DNA from: UBA8752 sp036159995
Lineage (GTDB): Bacteria; Bacteroidota; Bacteroidia; Flavobacteriales_D; Sanyastnellaceae
DNA: 64,000 nt
NCBI GenBank assembly: GCA_036159995.1
Contig: JAYYEI010000060.1
Coordinates: 62,001-126,000, forward strand
Direction: 5' to 3'
A program made the position numbers and the translations under genes. The notes beneath the pieces are model-generated. The model ran no database searches. It was not told where the DNA came from and worked only from the letters and a program-made list of their open reading frames with translations. How positions within the stretch are numbered: the stretch's first letter is position 1; each line of letters starts with the position of its first letter. Positions 60,631 to 64,000 of the stretch are shown here, in pieces.

Positions 60631-62691
60631 ATGATGAAGGGCAAGGCCGTGAAGGTCATGACAATCGGGGCATTCATCCTTGGGGTGACCCCGCCGCGGG
60701 TGGTAGCGCAAGATGAGCCGGTGTACTACCTCAACGGCGATGCCGTGGTGACGGGCGAGGACTGCTATCAATTGACCCCTGCGATCAACACGCAGAATGG
60801 CAGCGTCTGGTACGCCGACCAAGTGGACCTCAACCAGCCGCTCGACCTCCAATTCACACTCAACCTCGGGACCGACGACAGCGGCGGTGCCGATGGCATC
60901 TGCTTTGTGCTCCAGACGGTGGGCACCAATGCCCTCGGGGAAAGCGGCGGCGGCCTAGGCTTCCTTGGGACCGATTTCCAGCCGGCCTTTGCCGTGGAAT
61001 TCGACACCTGGCAGAACAGCAACTATGGGGACCCGGCGGGTGACCACATCGCGATGGTCTCCAACGGCAGCGTAGACCACAATGCGGCCACCGCCATCGC
61101 AGGTCCGGTGCAGGCTGATGCCTTTGACGCCAACATCGAGGACGGCGAGGACCACGAGGGCCGCGTGACGTGGGATCCGGACGCGCAGATTGTCCGCGTC
61201 TACTTCGATTGCGAACTGCGGCTCGAAGGCTTTGTCGACCTCGTCGATGACATCTTCTTCGGGCAGAACCAGGTCTACTTCGGCTTCACGGCCAGCACCG
61301 GGGGCGCGGACAACGTCCAGACCGTGTGCCTGTCCGCCAACATCCTCGGCAGTGCCGAGCAGAGCTACATCTGTCCCGGTGCCGAGGTGCAGCTCAACGT
61401 GCCCAGCCCGGATGGCACGGCCACATGGAGTCCCGCGGACTACCTCAGCGATGCGACCGTCTCCTCCCCCATTTGCATTCCCCCGGAAGGCCTCACGGAG
61501 CCGCTGGTCTACACGGTCACCTACACCGACCAATGCGGCATCGACGTCATCGACACGCTCCAGCTCACCGTCGAAGAGATGGAAGCCAATGTGGTGGGGC
61601 TGTCCAACATCACCTGCCTCAGCGACGAGGTGGGCGTCATCGGCACCTCCAACTTCCCCGGCCCCCTCGAGTTCCTGTGGTTTGGGCCGCAAGGTGCCGT
61701 CTCGGCCAACAACGCGCTGGCGACCATCAGCCAGCCTGGCAACTTCACACTGGTCATCGAATACGAGGACGGCCTGTGCACAGCCGAGCAGGAGTTCACC
61801 GTCGAGGTCGACACCGTCAGCTTCACCGGAGTCTTCCCGGAGACCGGATACCTGACCTGTGATGAGAGCAGCTTCCCACTGGTGGCCGAATCCCTGTCCG
61901 ATGCCTCCGCTTCCGTGTCGTGGAGCACCACAGGCGGCACCATCGAGGGCGGTGGCCCCGCCGTGACGGCCACCGAAACCGGACTCTACACCGCCACGGT
62001 GACCAACCCCACCAACGGATGCATCACCGAAGCCGACGTGGAGGTCGTCGCGGCGGATGCCGCCCCGGTCCTGAGCGGCGGCTTGGTCGAGCCCCTCACC
62101 TGCCTCACGCCCAACCAGCCTGTGGTCGGCCTGACCATCGGGGACTACGCCCCCTTCGGCACGGGCAACCTCACCCCGGTCGTCTCCTGGATCAATGCCG
62201 AGAACGGCACCACCATGGGGGTCTCCCCCGCCACCGGCTCCATCGGTCCCATCATCGACGCAGCAGGCACCTATGAGGTCACCGTCGAGTGGCAAGAGAC
62301 GGGCTGTTCGAGCAGCCTCACCGTGGACGCCGTCGAGGGCGAGGATTTCGGGGTTGACATCAGCTCGTTGACCTTCCCCAACATCCTGACGGCCAACAAC
62401 GATGGCAAGAACGACAGCTGGTACCCCTTCCTCGCCGACCTGCCGGATGTCGAGGCGCTAGGCGTGCTGACCAACTATGCCCTGCGGGTCTACAACCGCT
62501 GGGGCCAGGTGGTGTACACCAATGCCGGAAGCGGCTTTGCCTCCGGCACCCCAATTCGGTGGTATGGCAACGGCAACGGCGGTGACCCCCTCTCGGCCGG
62601 CGCTTACTACTACGTGGTCGACTACACCTCCACCTGCGGGGACATCCAGAGCGGCTCTGCCGAAGGCATGCTGGAGATCATCCGCGAATAG
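60631..62691 (+). CDS. L-type lectin-domain protein with T9SS type B sorting tail
   Basis: 686 residues. Signal peptide to about residue 27 (VVAQ). Residues about 28-240 form an L-type (legume-like) lectin domain: GGADGICFVLQTVG, LGFLGTDFQPAFAVEFDTWQ and DHIAMVSNGS, typical of Ca2+-dependent carbohydrate binding. Middle region of Ig-like repeats with cysteines (SNITCLSDEVGVIGTSN, YLTCDESSFPLVAESL). The C-terminus (FPNILTANNDGKNDSW, LRVYNRWGQVVYTN, LSAGAYYYVVDY) is a gliding-motility-associated / T9SS type B sorting domain. The only type B cargo in the window. Divergent from one Cys-repeat gene and convergent with another. Confidence 0.9.
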   Translation: MMKGKAVKVMTIGAFILGVTPPRVVAQDEPVYYLNGDAVVTGEDCYQLTPAINTQNGSVWYADQVDLNQPLDLQFTLNLGTDDSGGADGICFVLQTVGTNALGESGGGLGFLGTDFQPAFAVEFDTWQNSNYGDPAGDHIAMVSNGSVDHNAATAIAGPVQADAFDANIEDGEDHEGRVTWDPDAQIVRVYFDCELRLEGFVDLVDDIFFGQNQVYFGFTASTGGADNVQTVCLSANILGSAEQSYICPGAEVQLNVPSPDGTATWSPADYLSDATVSSPICIPPEGLTEPLVYTVTYTDQCGIDVIDTLQLTVEEMEANVVGLSNITCLSDEVGVIGTSNFPGPLEFLWFGPQGAVSANNALATISQPGNFTLVIEYEDGLCTAEQEFTVEVDTVSFTGVFPETGYLTCDESSFPLVAESLSDASASVSWSTTGGTIEGGGPAVTATETGLYTATVTNPTNGCITEADVEVVAADAAPVLSGGLVEPLTCLTPNQPVVGLTIGDYAPFGTGNLTPVVSWINAENGTTMGVSPATGSIGPIIDAAGTYEVTVEWQETGCSSSLTVDAVEGEDFGVDISSLTFPNILTANNDGKNDSWYPFLADLPDVEALGVLTNYALRVYNRWGQVVYTNAGSGFASGTPIRWYGNGNGGDPLSAGAYYYVVDYTSTCGDIQSGSAEGMLEIIRE

Positions 62692-62712
62692 TCCGGCGCA
62701 ACGAAAAAAAAG

Positions 62713-62741
62713 AAAAGGCCGCCCGAATGGACGGCCCTTTT
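62713..62741. terminator. bidirectional hairpin terminator between lectin and right-edge genes
   Basis: AAAAGGCCG (62713-62721) pairs with CGGCCCTTTT (62732-62741), one nucleotide bulged, around a 10-nt loop. T4 on the plus side, A-rich stretch (AAAAAAAAGAAAA from 62704) gives a T tract on the minus side. Serves both convergent genes. Confidence 0.7.
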
Positions 62742-62764
62742 GGAGAATACTCATGGTGTTCCAA

Positions 62765-64000
62765 TCAATTGCAGGTCGATTCGAAGACAGCCAGGAAGTC
62801 AAGTAGGTCGGCTATGCTGATTATGCCATCATCGGTGAAGTCTCCAGGACAGGTATTGGCCGGTGGCGCATCAAAGAGGCAGATACCGCTTTCCTGGGTC
62901 GCGTTCGGGTCATAATTCAACGCATCCGGATAGGTGCAGCCCAAGCAGCTCGAGAACTCACAGGAACCGTCGCTGTCGGTCGCCAGAGGATCGAAGTTGC
63001 AAGCCTCCGGTACGGTGCAACCCTTGCAACTCAGGTAATCACAGGAGCCGTTGTCCTCGGTGGCGAGCGATTGGAAGTTGCAGGCTTCGAGGTCCGTGCA
63101 GCCCTCGACTTCCTGCTCGTCGCATATGCCGTCGCCATCCGTGTCGTGGATGCAATCCCCTGAGCAGTCGCGGAGCAGGTTGATCGGGAAGGTGCAGCTG
63201 TTGTCGGACACCGTTGCCTCTTCGTCGTAGTTGCACGCCTCAGGGTCGAGACATCCGATGCACCCGAGGTAGTCGCAACTGCCATCACTGAGTAGGGCGT
63301 TCACATCATAGTTACATGCGACGGCATCCATGCAGCCACCGCAGCTGGACGTCTCGCAGGAGCCGTCATCCTGGGTAGCAAGCGGATTGAAATTGCAGGC
63401 CATGGTGTCAGTGCAACCATTTACCTCGAGGGTGTCGCAGAGCCCGTCCCCATCGCTGTCCGCCAGGCAGTTTCCATCGCAATCGACGAAGTCGACACCA
63501 TATGTGTCCTCCGGGGTCAGGCAGGTCGTTGGCAACGTGGCGTCCGGATTGTAGTTGCAGGCCTCCGGGTCTGTGCAACCGGCACAAGAGTCGAATTCAC
63601 ACGGCTCGGTCAGATCGCCATAATTGCACGCGATGATTAGATCGCAACCGGTTGCACTGGCCGGCTGGCCCGCCGTGCCGTACTCGCACCCGAAGACCGC
63701 CAGAGGAGAGGCACCAGGCGTGTAGTTGTCCGCGTCCGGATCCCCGCAGCATCCGAAGAAGTCGCAGGTGGAGTTGGCCTGGAGCGTGGCCTCCGGATCG
63801 TAGTTGCAGGCAAACAGGATCATGCAACCTGAACAACTGTCGAATTCACAGCTCCCGTCGTTGTAGTCGGCATAGTAGTCGAAGTTGCAGGCCAGCGGAT
63901 TCTTGCAGCCGCCCACTAGGCAGGAGCCATCATCGAAGGTGGCGTCCTCGTCAAAGTTGGGAGCATCCGGGTCCGTGCAACCGAGATAGATGCAACTTCC
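62765..64000 (-). CDS. Cys-repeat protein with dockerin-like tail, N-terminus beyond right edge
   Basis: Partial; 411 codons visible and the frame is open to the edge, so the true start is outside. Made of 12 Cys repeats (GCTDLEACNF..., GCLDPEACNYDEEATVSDNS and others), some followed by VDCDGNCLADSDGDGLCD, ending in a tail DFTDDGIISIADLLDFL bracketed by cysteines 25 residues apart. The visible part is colinear with repeats 13-24 of the giant protein, including its degenerate units (CCGDPDADNY, GCDLIIACNYGD). No T9SS tail. Surface protein of unknown ligand. Confidence 0.85.
   Translation of the reverse strand, partial: GSCIYLGCTDPDAPNFDEDATFDDGSCLVGGCKNPLACNFDYYADYNDGSCEFDSCSGCMILFACNYDPEATLQANSTCDFFGCCGDPDADNYTPGASPLAVFGCEYGTAGQPASATGCDLIIACNYGDLTEPCEFDSCAGCTDPEACNYNPDATLPTTCLTPEDTYGVDFVDCDGNCLADSDGDGLCDTLEVNGCTDTMACNFNPLATQDDGSCETSSCGGCMDAVACNYDVNALLSDGSCDYLGCIGCLDPEACNYDEEATVSDNSCTFPINLLRDCSGDCIHDTDGDGICDEQEVEGCTDLEACNFQSLATEDNGSCDYLSCKGCTVPEACNFDPLATDSDGSCEFSSCLGCTYPDALNYDPNATQESGICLFDAPPANTCPGDFTDDGIISIADLLDFLAVFESTCN
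62868..64000 (-). repeat. 12 Cys repeats, colinear copy of part of the giant gene
   Basis: In-frame units with the order and degenerate members matching 24110-25220. Ends at the window edge; may continue. Confidence 0.8.

Noticed and set aside
1..64000. tRNA, rRNA, prophage, insertion sequence or attachment site
   Set aside because: I saw no cloverleaf, no transposase-like protein and no terminal inverted repeats flanked by duplications.

Overview
The window looks like the chromosome of a GC-rich, marine-type member of the Bacteroidota, probably close to Flavobacteriales. Four observations support this. There is type IX secretion machinery and cargo: a DUF5103 plug protein, and type A and type B sorting tails. 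There is a complete nqrABCDEF operon for a sodium pump, ending in apbE. Families typical of Bacteroidota are present (choice-of-anchor B, DUF1599, CarboxypepD_reg and TonB receptors, GIN-domain lipoprotein, large Cys-rich GC.D..ACNY..A..DDGSC repeat proteins). Purine-rich ribosome binding sites are absent, while a TAnnTTTG-type -7 promoter box sits directly before many start codons. I cannot name the genus. No tRNA, rRNA, CRISPR, phage or insertion sequence was seen, and no gene-free stretch exceeds 300 bases (the longest, about 235, lies at 60396-60630).

Layout. 1-3.9 kb: partial DUF1599 gene, folP, the c-di-AMP synthase gene cdaA, then a minus-strand group (M49 peptidase, an 85-residue protein, a secreted LVIVD-repeat protein). 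6.1-14.1 kb: LptF/G-type permease, two glycosyltransferases, a 2OG-Fe(II) oxygenase, a split YeeE/YedE transporter, a HtrA/DegP protease and a LON-substrate-binding protein. 14.1-19.2 kb: a lipoprotein, two amidinotransferase-superfamily enzymes (the second is CtlX), argS, then two small minus-strand genes. 19.3-30.0 kb: one 3555-residue Cys-rich surface protein. 30.1-37.9 kb: ffh-folD-ribD-permease-SGNH hydrolase, then GIN lipoprotein and mazG on the minus strand, and a PagL-like acyloxyacyl hydrolase. 37.9-47.2 kb: a beta-helix protein, a 71-residue NqrM-like protein, and apbE plus the nqr operon. 47.3-57.5 kb: T9SS plug, apaG, serine hydrolase, SDR, glycosyltransferase, prfC, a CarboxypepD_reg protein and a TonB-type receptor. 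57.6-64.0 kb: two more Cys-repeat proteins flanking an L-type lectin with a type B sorting tail; the last gene runs off the right edge.

How it fits together. Core metabolism (folate, riboflavin, SRP, argS, RF3, Na+-NQR) is interleaved with an elaborate cell-envelope programme (LPS permease, glycosyltransferases, lipid A deacylase, T9SS cargo). The most unusual content is a family of four Cys-repeat or beta-helix proteins. They lack recognisable T9SS tails. Three of them end in the same cysteine-bracketed, dockerin/EF-hand-like tail with identical C-x25-C spacing, and the fourth ends in two related shorter hairpins. Two of them share an unnamed module of about 190 residues (six copies). Two others, about 38 kb apart, carry a colinear block of 12 repeats. 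The second genome-scale signal is the fixed spacing of the -7 box: exactly 4 nt before the start codon in about a dozen genes, which points to leaderless transcription.
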